Positions 28,763-36,297 of a stretch of 64,000 nt of DNA are shown here, one piece after another. This DNA is from Pseudogemmatithrix spongiicola. Its GTDB lineage: Bacteria; Gemmatimonadota; Gemmatimonadetes; Gemmatimonadales; Gemmatimonadaceae. The number at the start of each line of letters is the position of its first letter. Position 1 is the first letter of the stretch. The notes beneath the pieces were generated by a model, which saw nothing but the letters and a program-made list of their open reading frames with translations, did no database searches and was not told the origin of the DNA. The stretch spans positions 1,922,001-1,986,000 of the forward strand of contig NZ_CP130613.1 in the NCBI RefSeq assembly GCF_030623445.1, read 5' to 3'. A program made the translations under genes and the position numbers.

Positions 28763-28782
28763 GTTCGGGGCTACCCCCGAAC
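28763..28782 (-). other. Hairpin in the recA leader
   Basis: GTTCGGGG (28763-28770), loop CTAC, CCCCGAAC (28775-28782): a perfect 8-base stem. With the promoter proposed at 28821-28848 it would lie in the 5' untranslated region, about 42 bases before the recA start. Because it reads GTTC...GAAC it could also be a DNA-level regulator site rather than an RNA structure. Confidence 0.45.
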
Positions 28783-28805
28783 GAATAGCGAAAATCTGCG
28801 CCGCC

Positions 28806-28848
28806 GAACTGATACCGAAGAAAGTACGAACCGCGCAGGCGATGTCAA
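28806..28848 (-). promoter_or_regulatory. recA promoter with phased GAAC-type direct repeats (possible SOS operator)
   Basis: On the minus strand TTGACA (complement of 28843-28848) and TACTTT (complement of 28821-28826) are 16 bases apart, a reasonable sigma-70-type promoter. On the plus strand GAAC (28806-28809), GAAG (28817-28820) and GAAC (28828-28831) repeat every 11 bases, covering the -10 region. Direct repeats GTTC-N7-GTTC are the LexA site in Alphaproteobacteria; use here is by analogy only. Confidence 0.5.
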
Positions 28849-29062
28849 TAGGGAATCCCCAGTGAATTTCGCCGCCGTATACTTTCGACACACCGTTTGG
28901 TGATTTTCTGACAAATCATTGTAATACAACAACTTAAACCGTCTCAGCGACGTGGATACTTTGTTGGCAATTTTGTCGCAGAGACCACTTTTCAACACTT
29001 TCCCACATCGGCTTGCTCGCCTTCGCGCATAGCCGAAAGCGCGCGATATCGGGTCGGATTTC
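28849..29062. other. Gap between recA promoter and yraN, no gene recognised
   Basis: The recA-yraN gap as a whole spans 28722-29062. Apart from the hairpin and promoter listed above it holds an AT-richer stretch (about 28860-28990) with short A/T runs, and no convincing reading frame, RNA gene or repeat. Additional upstream promoter elements may lie here. Confidence 0.5.
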
Positions 29063-29431
29063 TCAGCCGTTGCCCACCGAAAACGCATTTGTGACGTGCT
29101 TCACCTGCACCCGGTCGGCGGCGACCAGAATCCCGACCACATCGAACTGATACTGCTCGCCGGAGCGTCCGTGCCGATCGATCCAGACCCGCGCGGATTT
29201 GCTGAGCTCGCGCTGTTTGCGATGATGCACGGCTTCGACCGGGTCGCCGAATTCCTCACCCTTCCGTGCCTTCACTTCGACGAAGGCCACGAGCGCATCG
29301 CGCTGCGCGACGAGATCGATGTCGCGGCGGCCGAAGCGGAAGCGCCGCGCCAGGATCGTGTAGCCATGTTTGCGCAGCCAGCGTTCGGCGATGCGTTCAC
29401 CGAGTTGGCCGAGGCGTTGGTTGTGTGACAT
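29063..29431 (-). CDS. yraN: YraN/UPF0102 family protein, restriction-endonuclease-like fold
   Basis: A 122-residue protein of the UPF0102 family. LGERIAERWLRKHGYTILARRFRFGRRDIDLVAQRD and AFVEVKARKGEEFGDPVEAV carry the PD-(D/E)xK nuclease core: Glu in GERIAE, Asp in DIDLVA and the E-V-K pair in VEVKAR. The usual length is 115-130 residues. Function is not established; a role in DNA processing or repair is often suggested. It lies in the same direction as recA, 341 bases upstream of it, and downstream of palindromic repeat copy B. Confidence 0.88.
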   Translation of the reverse strand: MSHNQRLGQLGERIAERWLRKHGYTILARRFRFGRRDIDLVAQRDALVAFVEVKARKGEEFGDPVEAVHHRKQRELSKSARVWIDRHGRSGEQYQFDVVGILVAADRVQVKHVTNAFSVGNG

Positions 29432-29503
29432 GGCGGGAATGTGCGGACGTCTCCCGCCGACTATGGCATCGGTTCATTGCATGCCGTGGCGCGATTTGCC
29501 GAC

Positions 29504-29656
29504 TGGGAGACGTCGCAGGGGGACAGGGGCGGAGACAGGGAGACGCGAATGGGAGAGAGGGGGGGGCAGACGTCTCACGAACGTCGCACGTCTCCCCACC
29601 CCTCTCCCCCATTCTCTTCTCTCACCCTCCGCCCCTGCCCCGTCCCACGTCTGCCA
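29504..29656. repeat. Large palindromic intergenic repeat, copy B
   Basis: The left arm from TGGGAGACGTCGCAGGGGG (29504) is complementary along most of about 72 bases to the right arm ending CCCACGTCTGCCA (29656). The centre is CAGACGTCTCACGAACGT. The left arm is strongly purine-rich with G runs, and the right arm pyrimidine-rich. Left arm positions GGGGCGGAGA and AATGGGAGAGA are the conserved core. A separate GGACGTCTCCC at 29445-29455 just before it looks like a stray arm end. Confidence 0.9.
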
Positions 29657-29672
29657 CTCGGGGCCCGCGCAG

Positions 29673-29891
29673 TTAACTCGCCGCCGTCTCCAGCACCCCC
29701 GGCATCGCAGAAAGCACCAAGCGTTGAAGCGCGACTTTCTCGCTGGCGCGGTCGATGTCGATCCCGACCAGGTTTCCGTTCGCGTCGTAGTCCAACACCA
29801 CGCCATCCGAGACCTCGACGCTATCTACGCTGGTCGCTTCGGAGAGGTCGATGTACAGCGAATCCGTGTCGCGATGATAACTCAGTCTCAC
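29673..29891 (-). CDS. DUF2283 family protein
   Basis: A 72-residue protein whose first 50 residues match the DUF2283 pattern: SYHRDTDSLYIDLS, then VSDGVVLDYDANGNLVGIDID. The C-terminal 20 residues form a helix. It overlaps the upstream 80-residue gene by 4 bases and is followed, 17 bases on, by palindromic repeat copy B. DUF2283 genes commonly come right after a small DUF4258-like gene, and the pair has been proposed to act as a toxin-antitoxin module; I cannot show that from this sequence. Confidence 0.85.
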   Translation of the reverse strand: MRLSYHRDTDSLYIDLSEATSVDSVEVSDGVVLDYDANGNLVGIDIDRASEKVALQRLVLSAMPGVLETAAS

Positions 29892-30130
29892 GGGCGAAAC
29901 CTCCGGTCGGGAAACGCATTGTGGATTGTCCGCCGATCCTCGAGCGTCACCACTCGGAGGAATCTACCCTCGAGTTCGGGAACTCGGGCCCAGAAGCGCC
30001 ACCGCCCGCTCGGCTCGCGCTCGGCGCGATACGGGTTGGCTACGACGGCGACGCACCACTCTACCCTGAGGTAGGGTCGCTTTCGCAGCACGTCGCGTTC
30101 GAAGTAGGCGGTGAATCGTGGCTCGGGCAC
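29888..30130 (-). CDS. Small DUF4258-like protein paired with DUF2283
   Basis: An 80-residue basic protein: AYFERDVLRKRPYLRVEWC, VVANPYRAEREPSGRWRFWARV, then LEGRFLRVVTLEDRRTIHNAFPDRRF. The strand pattern and the closing R-V-V-T-L-E-D...I-H-N-A-F motif are what I associate with small RelE-like/DUF4258 proteins found with DUF2283. The start ATG is at 30130 and the stop overlaps the DUF2283 start. It would be the toxin-like partner if the pair is a toxin-antitoxin module. A 13-base string CACTCTACCCTGA inside it (about 30058-30070) recurs near the stop of the next gene (30367-30379). Confidence 0.7.
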   Translation of the reverse strand: MPEPRFTAYFERDVLRKRPYLRVEWCVAVVANPYRAEREPSGRWRFWARVPELEGRFLRVVTLEDRRTIHNAFPDRRFRP

Positions 30131-30233
30131 AGCGGGACGCTAGTCGCGCAGCTGGCGAGCTCGAGAAGCCAACCATCGCGGCACGGCTCACTGCCTTGCG
30201 TCCACCTGTGAGACGTCGCACGGGCTCTGACGC

Positions 30234-30272
30234 GAGGAGGGGAAGCGCTCTCGATGAGCGCTTCCCCTCCTC
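30234..30272. other. Perfect 17-base-pair hairpin
   Basis: GAGGAGGGGAAGCGCTC at 30234-30250 faces its exact complement at 30256-30272 with a TCGAT loop. There is no T-run on either side, so it is not a classical terminator, though it is strong enough to stall or protect RNA. Just before it, GTGAGACGTCGCACGGG (30209-30225) matches the outer end of the palindromic repeat family, suggesting a decayed copy nearby. Confidence 0.75.
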
Positions 30273-30365
30273 GGTGACGAACCACAGCCATTGCGCGCGA
30301 CGTGGCATCTGTGTCGCGTCCTTTCGGACGCCTGGCGGTGCGCGTCTTTCCGCCCTTGTGACTCG

Positions 30366-30674
30366 TCACTCTACCCTGAACAAGCTATGCCTTCGCGCGA
30401 GCCGCTGCAACGACCGGCGTGATACGGGGAACGCGGTGCTCACCCACAAGACGCGAGCATCGGCGGAAGGCTCCACGACTTTGACGGCAACCGCATACTG
30501 CTGTCCCGCATCTGCAGGTCCGATGAACAAGAGGCGCTGTCGGCCGCTTCGCTCGAACCCAACGAGGGCGGGAGATGAGATGACTGCGTCGAGTGTGCGG
30601 AGCACGGAGACAGGAAGCGCAGGGACCCCGCGGGCGAGCATCATGCATGATGTCGGCGAGGCGCGAGAGGTCAC
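30366..30674 (-). CDS. Uncertain small protein, possibly frameshifted nuclease-toxin-like gene
   Basis: From about residue 15 the frame reads like a compact strand-rich domain: LRTLDAVISSPALVGFERSGRQRLLFIGPADAGQQYAVAVKVV, ending DARVLWVSTAFPVSRR. This recalls small barnase/EndoU-like prophage toxins (a strand hairpin, hydrophobic VAVKVV strand and a closing T-A-F/Y-x-S-R motif), but I cannot place it in a family. The natural start ATG at 30678 (MSDLSRLADIMHDAR) is in a different frame, so a one-base indel near 30632 may have split it. Palindromic repeat copy C lies directly upstream. It may be a decaying gene. Confidence 0.35.
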   Translation of the reverse strand: MTSRASPTSCMMLARGVPALPVSVLRTLDAVISSPALVGFERSGRQRLLFIGPADAGQQYAVAVKVVEPSADARVLWVSTAFPVSRRSLQRLARRHSLFRVE

Positions 30675-30708
30675 TCATCCTTTTCGCGCATGCCGGCGCA
30701 TGGAATAG

Positions 30709-30860
30709 TGGGAGACGTCGCAGGGGGACAGGGGCGGAGATAGGGAGATGCAAATGGGGGAGATGAGGGGCAGACGTCTCACGAACGTCTCACGTGCTCC
30801 CCCCATCTCCCCCATTCCCGTCTTCCACCCTCCGCCCCTGCCCCCGTCCCGCGTCTGCCA
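30709..30860. repeat. Large palindromic intergenic repeat, copy C
   Basis: It runs from TGGGAGACGTCGCAGGGGG at 30709 to CCCGCGTCTGCCA at 30860, with arms of about 72 bases around the centre CAGACGTCTCACGAACGTC. Its left arm is nearly identical to copy B for the first 30 bases. The right end is 7 bases from the ftsK stop codon, so it lies in the ftsK 3' untranslated region. Confidence 0.9.
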
Positions 30861-30867
30861 GCGACGG

Positions 30868-33453
30868 CTAGGCGGCCCGATCCCCGGCAATGCGATCCAG
30901 ATCTTCGAGCCCCACCAAGACATCACGCGGCTTCGACCCATCCGGCGGCCCCAGCACCCCCGCCAGATGCAACTGATCGATGATCCGCGCCGCACGGCCG
31001 TAGCCGATCTTGAGCCGGCGCTGCAGTAGCGAGGTGCTCCCACCCTGGTGCTGAATGCACACCTCCGCCGCCTCGCGGAACAGCTTGTCGCGGTCGCCCA
31101 CATCCTCGGCGGCTTCTTCGCCGCCGCCGGCCTCGAGGGCCTCCATCGCCTTCACCTTGGCGAGGATGTCGTCCTCAGGCGTGGAGTCGGAGACCATGAG
31201 CCCCTGGGCCTCGAGCGCAGCCTTACGGGCTTCCTTCCGCTCGCGATACCAGCTCACCAAGCGCTCGGTGTCGTCGTTGCTCAGGAACGCGCCCTGCAAG
31301 CGGCTGGGCTCGCTCTTCCCCGGCGGGATGAACAGCATGTCGCCGTTGCCGAGCAGCGACTCGGCGCCCATCCCGTCGAGGATGGTGCGGGAGTCGATCT
31401 GCGAAGCCACGCGGAAGGCGATGCGGCTGGGGAAGTTCGCCTTGATGAGACCGGTGATGACGTTCACCGACGGCCGCTGCGTGGCGAGGATCAGGTGGAT
31501 GCCGATCGCGCGGGCCTTCTGCGCGAGCATGGCCAGCGGCGTCTCGACTTCCGCCGCGACGGTCATCATGAGGTCGGCGAGTTCGTCGATGACGACGACG
31601 ATGTACGGGAGGATGCCGCCCGTGTACGTGCGGTCCTCGAAGCCGACGTTCGGGTCCTTCGGCTTCTTCAGCTCGTGGCCGTCGCGGACCTTCTGATTGA
31701 AATCTTGGATGTTGCGCGCGCCGTTCTCGGCCAGCAGCGCGTAGCGCTCCTGCATCTCGAGCACGGCCCACTTGAGCACCGACGCGGCGTCACGGTTATC
31801 GGTGACGACCTTGTGGCGCAGGTGCGGCAGCACGTTGTAGACGGAGAGCTCGACCATCTTGGGGTCGACCATCAAGAAACGCAGGGTCTTCGGCGTGTGC
31901 CGGTAGATCAGCGAGGTGATGATGGTATTCACGCAGACCGACTTTCCCGAACCCGTCGCACCGGCGATCAGCAGGTGCGGCATCTTCGCCAGGTCGGCGA
32001 TGACGGGACGGCCCTCGAGGTCGCGGCCCAAGCCGATGGGCAGCGCCATCGGCTTGCCCTGATAGTCCTTCGACTCGAGCATCTCGCGGAAGGCGACCAT
32101 CTCCGGCGTGGGATTCGGTACTTCCACGCCGACCGCGCCCTTCCCCGGAATCGGCGCAACGATGCGAATGCTCGGCGCACGCATCGCGAGCGCGAGGTCG
32201 TTGGCGAGATTGGCGAACTGGCGCACCTTCACGCCCGGCGCCGGCTCGATCTCATACTGCGTGACGGTCGGGCCAGACGTACGGCCAGTGAGCGTACCCG
32301 AGACCTTGAAGGTCCCGAGTGACTCGATGAGCTTGGCGCCCATGGCGTCGAGCGCCGCCTTGTTGGCGGCCTCGTTGCGCGGCGGAGGCGGCGTGAGCAG
32401 CTCGATGCTCGGCAGCTCATCCGGATCCGGCACGTTCGTCTTGCCGCGCGCCGCCGGCGCAGCCACCGCGTCCGCGTCGGATTCATCGTCCCGCGACGCC
32501 TTCTTCTTGCCGCCCTTCGCCTTGCTGCCCTTCAGCGCGAGCTGCGGATCGTCCTCGGATTCCTCGACCAGCGTATCGATGGGCGTCTCCACGCGCGGCG
32601 GCTCCGGTTCGCGCGCCACTGGCTTCGGATCCAGCCCCATCAGCGACAGATCGACAGAGGGCATGGCCGCCGCATCCGGCTCAAGCACTTCAGCCTGCGT
32701 GAGCTGGTCCTTCGTGTCCTTCGTGACTTCGTGGTGAACGCCGTTCTTCGAACGCCCGATGTTCAAGAGCGCGCGCACCGGATTCCAGCCGATGGTGACG
32801 GCAGCAAGCGCCGAGAACCCGATCGCGACGACGATCCAGGCTCCGGCGAAGCCAATCACCTGCGTGAGGTAGTAGGCCGCGAAAGAGCCCCAGAGGCCGG
32901 TGAGGATATCGGCCGTGCCCGGCGGCACGGCGTCGAGACGCGCGAGGCCAGCCGCCACGGGGATCAGTGCCGCGAGGCCAATCGTGAAGAAGAGAAAGCG
33001 TTGATCTTCGCTCTCTTCGAGCCGCCCGAGCAGGCGCAGGCCGTGCACGGCGGGAATCAGCGGAACGATGACCGCGGCCAGCGCGCCGACGAGGCCGAGC
33101 ACGGACCAGCGGATGCAGCCGCCCACGGGGCCGAAGGCGCCACCGGCGACCGAGCAGGATTCGGAGTACGCGGGTGTGCGACCGAAGATCAGCGCGCCGG
33201 CAATGAACAGGGAGCCCAGGAGCAGGACGATGCCCGCGACTTCGGACTTGAGGCGCGAGCCCTTGGTCGGCTCGCCTGCGCCCGCGCCCGCGCCGGCATC
33301 GGATCCGGTGGGTACGTCGGCGCCACTACGCGTCGACGGCGAGGCGTCGGCGGTCGCGTCCGCGGCGTCCTTCCGCACGCGCGTGCGGCGCGCCTTGGGG
33401 GCGAGCGGGGAGTCCGCGGGGGGCAGTTCGTCGAGGGCCGGCTTGCGGGGCAT
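30868..33453 (-). CDS. ftsK: DNA translocase FtsK/SpoIIIE
   Basis: Pumps chromosome dimers' DNA through the division septum. 861 residues: an N-terminal membrane part with about four or five hydrophobic segments (residues 75-225), a charged linker of about 120 residues rich in Lys/Asp/Pro, then the motor. Walker A is GATGSGKSVCVN near residue 495 and Walker B VVVIDELADLMM. The C-terminal gamma domain (DKLFREAAEVCIQHQGGSTS ... GYGRAARIIDQL) recognises KOPS sites. It starts at the ATG at 33453 and is followed by repeat copy C. Confidence 0.96.
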   Translation of the reverse strand: MPRKPALDELPPADSPLAPKARRTRVRKDAADATADASPSTRSGADVPTGSDAGAGAGAGEPTKGSRLKSEVAGIVLLLGSLFIAGALIFGRTPAYSESCSVAGGAFGPVGGCIRWSVLGLVGALAAVIVPLIPAVHGLRLLGRLEESEDQRFLFFTIGLAALIPVAAGLARLDAVPPGTADILTGLWGSFAAYYLTQVIGFAGAWIVVAIGFSALAAVTIGWNPVRALLNIGRSKNGVHHEVTKDTKDQLTQAEVLEPDAAAMPSVDLSLMGLDPKPVAREPEPPRVETPIDTLVEESEDDPQLALKGSKAKGGKKKASRDDESDADAVAAPAARGKTNVPDPDELPSIELLTPPPPRNEAANKAALDAMGAKLIESLGTFKVSGTLTGRTSGPTVTQYEIEPAPGVKVRQFANLANDLALAMRAPSIRIVAPIPGKGAVGVEVPNPTPEMVAFREMLESKDYQGKPMALPIGLGRDLEGRPVIADLAKMPHLLIAGATGSGKSVCVNTIITSLIYRHTPKTLRFLMVDPKMVELSVYNVLPHLRHKVVTDNRDAASVLKWAVLEMQERYALLAENGARNIQDFNQKVRDGHELKKPKDPNVGFEDRTYTGGILPYIVVVIDELADLMMTVAAEVETPLAMLAQKARAIGIHLILATQRPSVNVITGLIKANFPSRIAFRVASQIDSRTILDGMGAESLLGNGDMLFIPPGKSEPSRLQGAFLSNDDTERLVSWYRERKEARKAALEAQGLMVSDSTPEDDILAKVKAMEALEAGGGEEAAEDVGDRDKLFREAAEVCIQHQGGSTSLLQRRLKIGYGRAARIIDQLHLAGVLGPPDGSKPRDVLVGLEDLDRIAGDRAA

Positions 33454-33511
33454 CGTCTCTCTGGGTCGGATACCTCAAGACGATTGGGGGTTCGGCTTCG
33501 TTACGGGCGCC

Positions 33512-35323
33512 CTAGCGGCAGCGCAGCGGGCGCATCCCGAGGCGGTGGTTGCTGCCCGCGACGACGGTGAAGGTCGTGTCCCAGCGCGCGCCGGCGACCG
33601 TGCCGACGACGAAGCGCGTCTCTCCCGCCAGAACTTCCAGCGCGACGGTCGTCCCGGGCGGGATTCGCCGCGGCGGGGCGTTCGCGACGACCACGGCGGC
33701 GCCGCGGCAGTTGCTCCCGACGTAAATCTTGCCGTACACCATCGAGCCGGGAATCGTCTGCGGCTCCCGCGGCGCGCGGACCGCCGTGTCGCGCGGCGCG
33801 TTCGCGCCGGCGCCCCGCTGATTCGCCGTCGCCGGTGATGCGCCCTCGCGAGCGGTCGGGACATTCGCCGACGCAGCGCCACTCGCGGCCGCGCCTTGGG
33901 CCTTCGTAGCGAGGCGCGGGTCCGACGCCGCCTTGCGCATGCTGTCGGCGCGGGTGATCGAGTCACGCGCGGCCTGCGCGGCGGATTGTTCGAGACTGTC
34001 GCGCGTGGCCTGTACTCCACGTTCCGCATTGGTCGGCAGCGCGAGCGTGTCCTCCGGCGCCGACTGCCCCGATTGGTTGCGGATAAACGTGGCGGTATCC
34101 GCCGCGTCGCCGCGCGCGCCGGCGAGTTGCTTGCGCCAGCGATTCACGAGATCCGGGCGCAGCAGCGCCGTCGCGGCGATGCCGCCTACGATCAAGGCCA
34201 GCGCCACCAAGAACATCGTGCGGCGCGGATGGGGAGCCGTCGCCGCGCCGGGAGGAGTCTGCGCGAGCTGACCAGAGGCCCCGCCGGATGCCGCCGCGCC
34301 AGATGCCGCAGCACCAAATGCCGCTGCGCCCGACGCCGCCGCGAGGCCCCCCGCCCCCGCGGCCCCACGCGTGTTCCCACGCACGGCCGGTGTGAGTGGC
34401 ACGGAGAGCTGCGGCTGCCGCATGGCGCCGCTCTGCGCGAGATGCACGATCTGCGTGCGCACTTCCTGCTCGAGCGTCGAACTCACCTGCCCGAAGGCCT
34501 CGACTGCCGCCTCGAGCGTCGGGAAGCGATCGCCGGGCTCCTTCGCCAGCATGCGCGTGATGGCCGCGTCGATGTGCTCCGGCACATCGGGCCGCAGCGT
34601 GCGCACCGAGGGAATGGGATCCAGCAGGTGCCCCTTCATCACTTCGCCGATGGTATCGCCGGCGAAGGGCTGCTGCCCCGTCAGCAACTCAAAGGCGACG
34701 ACGCCCAGCGCATACTGGTCCGCGGCGGGCGTGACGCTGCCGCCATTGAACTGCTCGGGCGACATGTAGTACGGCGTGCCGATGATCGAGCCGGTGAGCG
34801 TGAGCCCGTGCGTATCATCGCGCTTGGCGATGCCGAAGTCGGTGACGATGAGCCAGCCGTCGGTGTCGAGCATGAAGTTGGCCGGCTTCACGTCGCGATG
34901 CACGACGCCGCGCGTGTGCGCGTAATGCAGCGCCCGCCCCGCCGCCGCAACCACGCTGCGCACGAACGCCACCGACTGCCGTCCCGTCTCGCGCACGACG
35001 GAGTCGAGCGCGCGCCCTTCCACGTACTTCATCACGAAGTACGCCAGCTCCGGATCGTCCCCGACGGCGTAGATCCCGATGATGTTCGGATGGTTCAGCG
35101 AGGCCGCCACGCGCGCTTCGCGACGGAAGCGTTCGACGTTCTCCGCCGATGTCGCCAGCGCCGGATCCAGCACCTTGATGGCGACCTTGCGATCCAGCGC
35201 GAGGTCCAGGGCGAGGAACACCGTCGCCATGCCACCCTGGCCGAGCTCGGCGTAGATGTCGTAGCGGCCCAGAGTCGCGCTTCGGAGGCGCTCGAAGAGC
35301 GCGGAGGTGTTGGGTTGGCTCAC
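33512..35323 (-). CDS. Membrane-anchored serine/threonine protein kinase
   Basis: A 603-residue Hanks-type kinase. The P-loop is ELGQGGMATVFLA, the invariant Lys in KVAIKVL, the catalytic loop GVVHRDVKPANFM and the DFG motif VTDFGIAKR; the activation and substrate region is GTPYYMSPEQFNGG. After the kinase domain (to about residue 275) come an Ala/Gly linker with four 15-base tandem repeats in the DNA, one membrane segment (TMFLVALALIVGGIAATALL), a long disordered stretch and a C-terminal strand-rich PEGA-like domain (about 525-603), presumably extracytoplasmic. Start is a GTG at 35323; 14 bases upstream lies repeat copy D. Confidence 0.92.
   Translation of the reverse strand: MSQPNTSALFERLRSATLGRYDIYAELGQGGMATVFLALDLALDRKVAIKVLDPALATSAENVERFRREARVAASLNHPNIIGIYAVGDDPELAYFVMKYVEGRALDSVVRETGRQSVAFVRSVVAAAGRALHYAHTRGVVHRDVKPANFMLDTDGWLIVTDFGIAKRDDTHGLTLTGSIIGTPYYMSPEQFNGGSVTPAADQYALGVVAFELLTGQQPFAGDTIGEVMKGHLLDPIPSVRTLRPDVPEHIDAAITRMLAKEPGDRFPTLEAAVEAFGQVSSTLEQEVRTQIVHLAQSGAMRQPQLSVPLTPAVRGNTRGAAGAGGLAAASGAAAFGAAASGAAASGGASGQLAQTPPGAATAPHPRRTMFLVALALIVGGIAATALLRPDLVNRWRKQLAGARGDAADTATFIRNQSGQSAPEDTLALPTNAERGVQATRDSLEQSAAQAARDSITRADSMRKAASDPRLATKAQGAAASGAASANVPTAREGASPATANQRGAGANAPRDTAVRAPREPQTIPGSMVYGKIYVGSNCRGAAVVVANAPPRRIPPGTTVALEVLAGETRFVVGTVAGARWDTTFTVVAGSNHRLGMRPLRCR
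34286..34345. repeat. Four tandem 15-base units inside the kinase linker
   Basis: Units at 34286, 34301, 34316 and 34331 follow the pattern GATGCCGCCGCGCC with a few changes. On the coding strand they encode a repeated Gly/Ala-rich pentapeptide. The region links the kinase domain to the membrane segment and is likely disordered and length-variable. Confidence 0.7.
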
Positions 35324-35337
35324 GTGGTCAAAGATGC

Positions 35338-35478
35338 TGGGAAACGTGGGACGGGGGCAGGGGCGGAGATGGGGAGAGGGGAATGGGGGAGAGGGGGGGC
35401 AGACGTCTCACGAACCTCTCTCCTTTCCCTCCTCCCGCCCCTGGCCCTTCTCACATCTCTCCCCCTGCCACGTCTGCC
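35338..35478. repeat. Large palindromic intergenic repeat, copy D
   Basis: It runs from TGGGAAACGTGGGACGGGGG at 35338 to CACGTCTGCC at 35478. The left arm has five or more runs of four to seven G. The centre reads CAGACGTCTCACGAACC. It fills the gap between the kinase start and comB, and the last codons and stop of comB (ADVAGGEM, stop at 35451-35453) are written in its right arm. Confidence 0.9.
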
Positions 35479-36110
35479 TCGACCCTCCCGTCGCGACAGA
35501 CCGCCACGAGCGGAATCGAATCAAGCGCCGCCGCAAGCTCCACGTCTCTCGTGTACCCCTGAGCCATGAGATGTGCCGCATGCGGCGCACGCCTGAAGAC
35601 CGACAGCGGCGAGACCTCACAGGGTTCTCCACGCAGCAGGGCCGCCAACGCCTCGCCGCAAGCGCTGTCCTCCGGCGACGGCTTCCCTTCACTGCCCGCG
35701 CAGATGATCTCGACGCCGCGCGGCGCGAGCGCGCGAATGGCCTGCGCGGTCGCCGAGAGATTCACGAAGGCGGCGAGAAAGACCTGCGCTGCCCCCTGCG
35801 CCGCGAGCAGCGCGTTGGTGCCATTCGTGGTGGTCGCGCAGATCACGCGGCCCTGCACACGCTCACGCGTGAACTCCGTCGGCGAGTTGCCGAGGTCGAA
35901 GCCCGGGATGCGATGTGCGTTCCGCTCACCCGCCGTCAGGGCGCCGATCTCCTGTGCGCGGATGCGCGCCGCTTCTGGCGTCGCAAAAGCCTCGATGCCA
36001 GCGGCACCGTTCGAGAGGGCGATGATGCTGGTGGTTGTCCAGCGCAGGACGTCGATCACCACCGCCACCTCTTCCGTCGCGCGCTCGGGCGGAACGTGAT
36101 GAACCGACAG
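35451..36110 (-). CDS. comB: 2-phosphosulfolactate phosphatase family protein (ComB), ends overlapped by repeats
   Basis: About 205-220 residues of the ComB family, which hydrolyses 2-phosphosulfolactate. The signature AVVIDVLRWTTTSIIAL, then GFDLGNSPTEF, CATTTNGTNAL, AFVNLSATAQAI and CAGSEGKPSPEDSACGEAL are all ComB marks. The start is unclear: upstream of AVVID the frame reads SVHHVPPERATEE, which looks like a true N-terminus, but the only non-AUG option there is a CTG at 36110, exactly where repeat copy E begins; otherwise a GTG at 36068 or an ATG inside the repeat (36227) must be used. The C-terminus is encoded in repeat copy D. Confidence 0.75.
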   Translation of the reverse strand: MSVHHVPPERATEEVAVVIDVLRWTTTSIIALSNGAAGIEAFATPEAARIRAQEIGALTAGERNAHRIPGFDLGNSPTEFTRERVQGRVICATTTNGTNALLAAQGAAQVFLAAFVNLSATAQAIRALAPRGVEIICAGSEGKPSPEDSACGEALAALLRGEPCEVSPLSVFRRAPHAAHLMAQGYTRDVELAAALDSIPLVAVCRDGRVEADVAGGEM

Positions 36111-36297
36111 TGGGAGACGTCGCACGGGGACAGGGGCGGAGATGGAGAGAGGAGAATGGGAGAGACGGGGGGAAGATGCCAGAGGGGGGAGAAGACCAGT
36201 CGAATGGTCCTCTCCCCCCTCTCTCATCGTCCCACCCTCTCCCCTATCCCCTCTCTCGTCTAGAACCCCCGCCCCTGCCCCCTTCCCACGTCTCTCA
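36111..36297. repeat. Large palindromic intergenic repeat, copy E
   Basis: It runs from TGGGAGACGTCGCACGGGG at 36111 to CCCACGTCTCTCA at 36297, at 187 bp the longest copy because an extra inner hairpin (around GAGAAGACCAG/TGGTCCTCTC, 36190-36215) has been added. It fills the whole space between accC and comB. The accC stop codon is its last three bases. Confidence 0.88.

Noticed and set aside
28722-29062. Small RNA or riboswitch upstream of recA
   Set aside because: Only one short hairpin and a promoter-like element are visible; no known riboswitch core was recognised.
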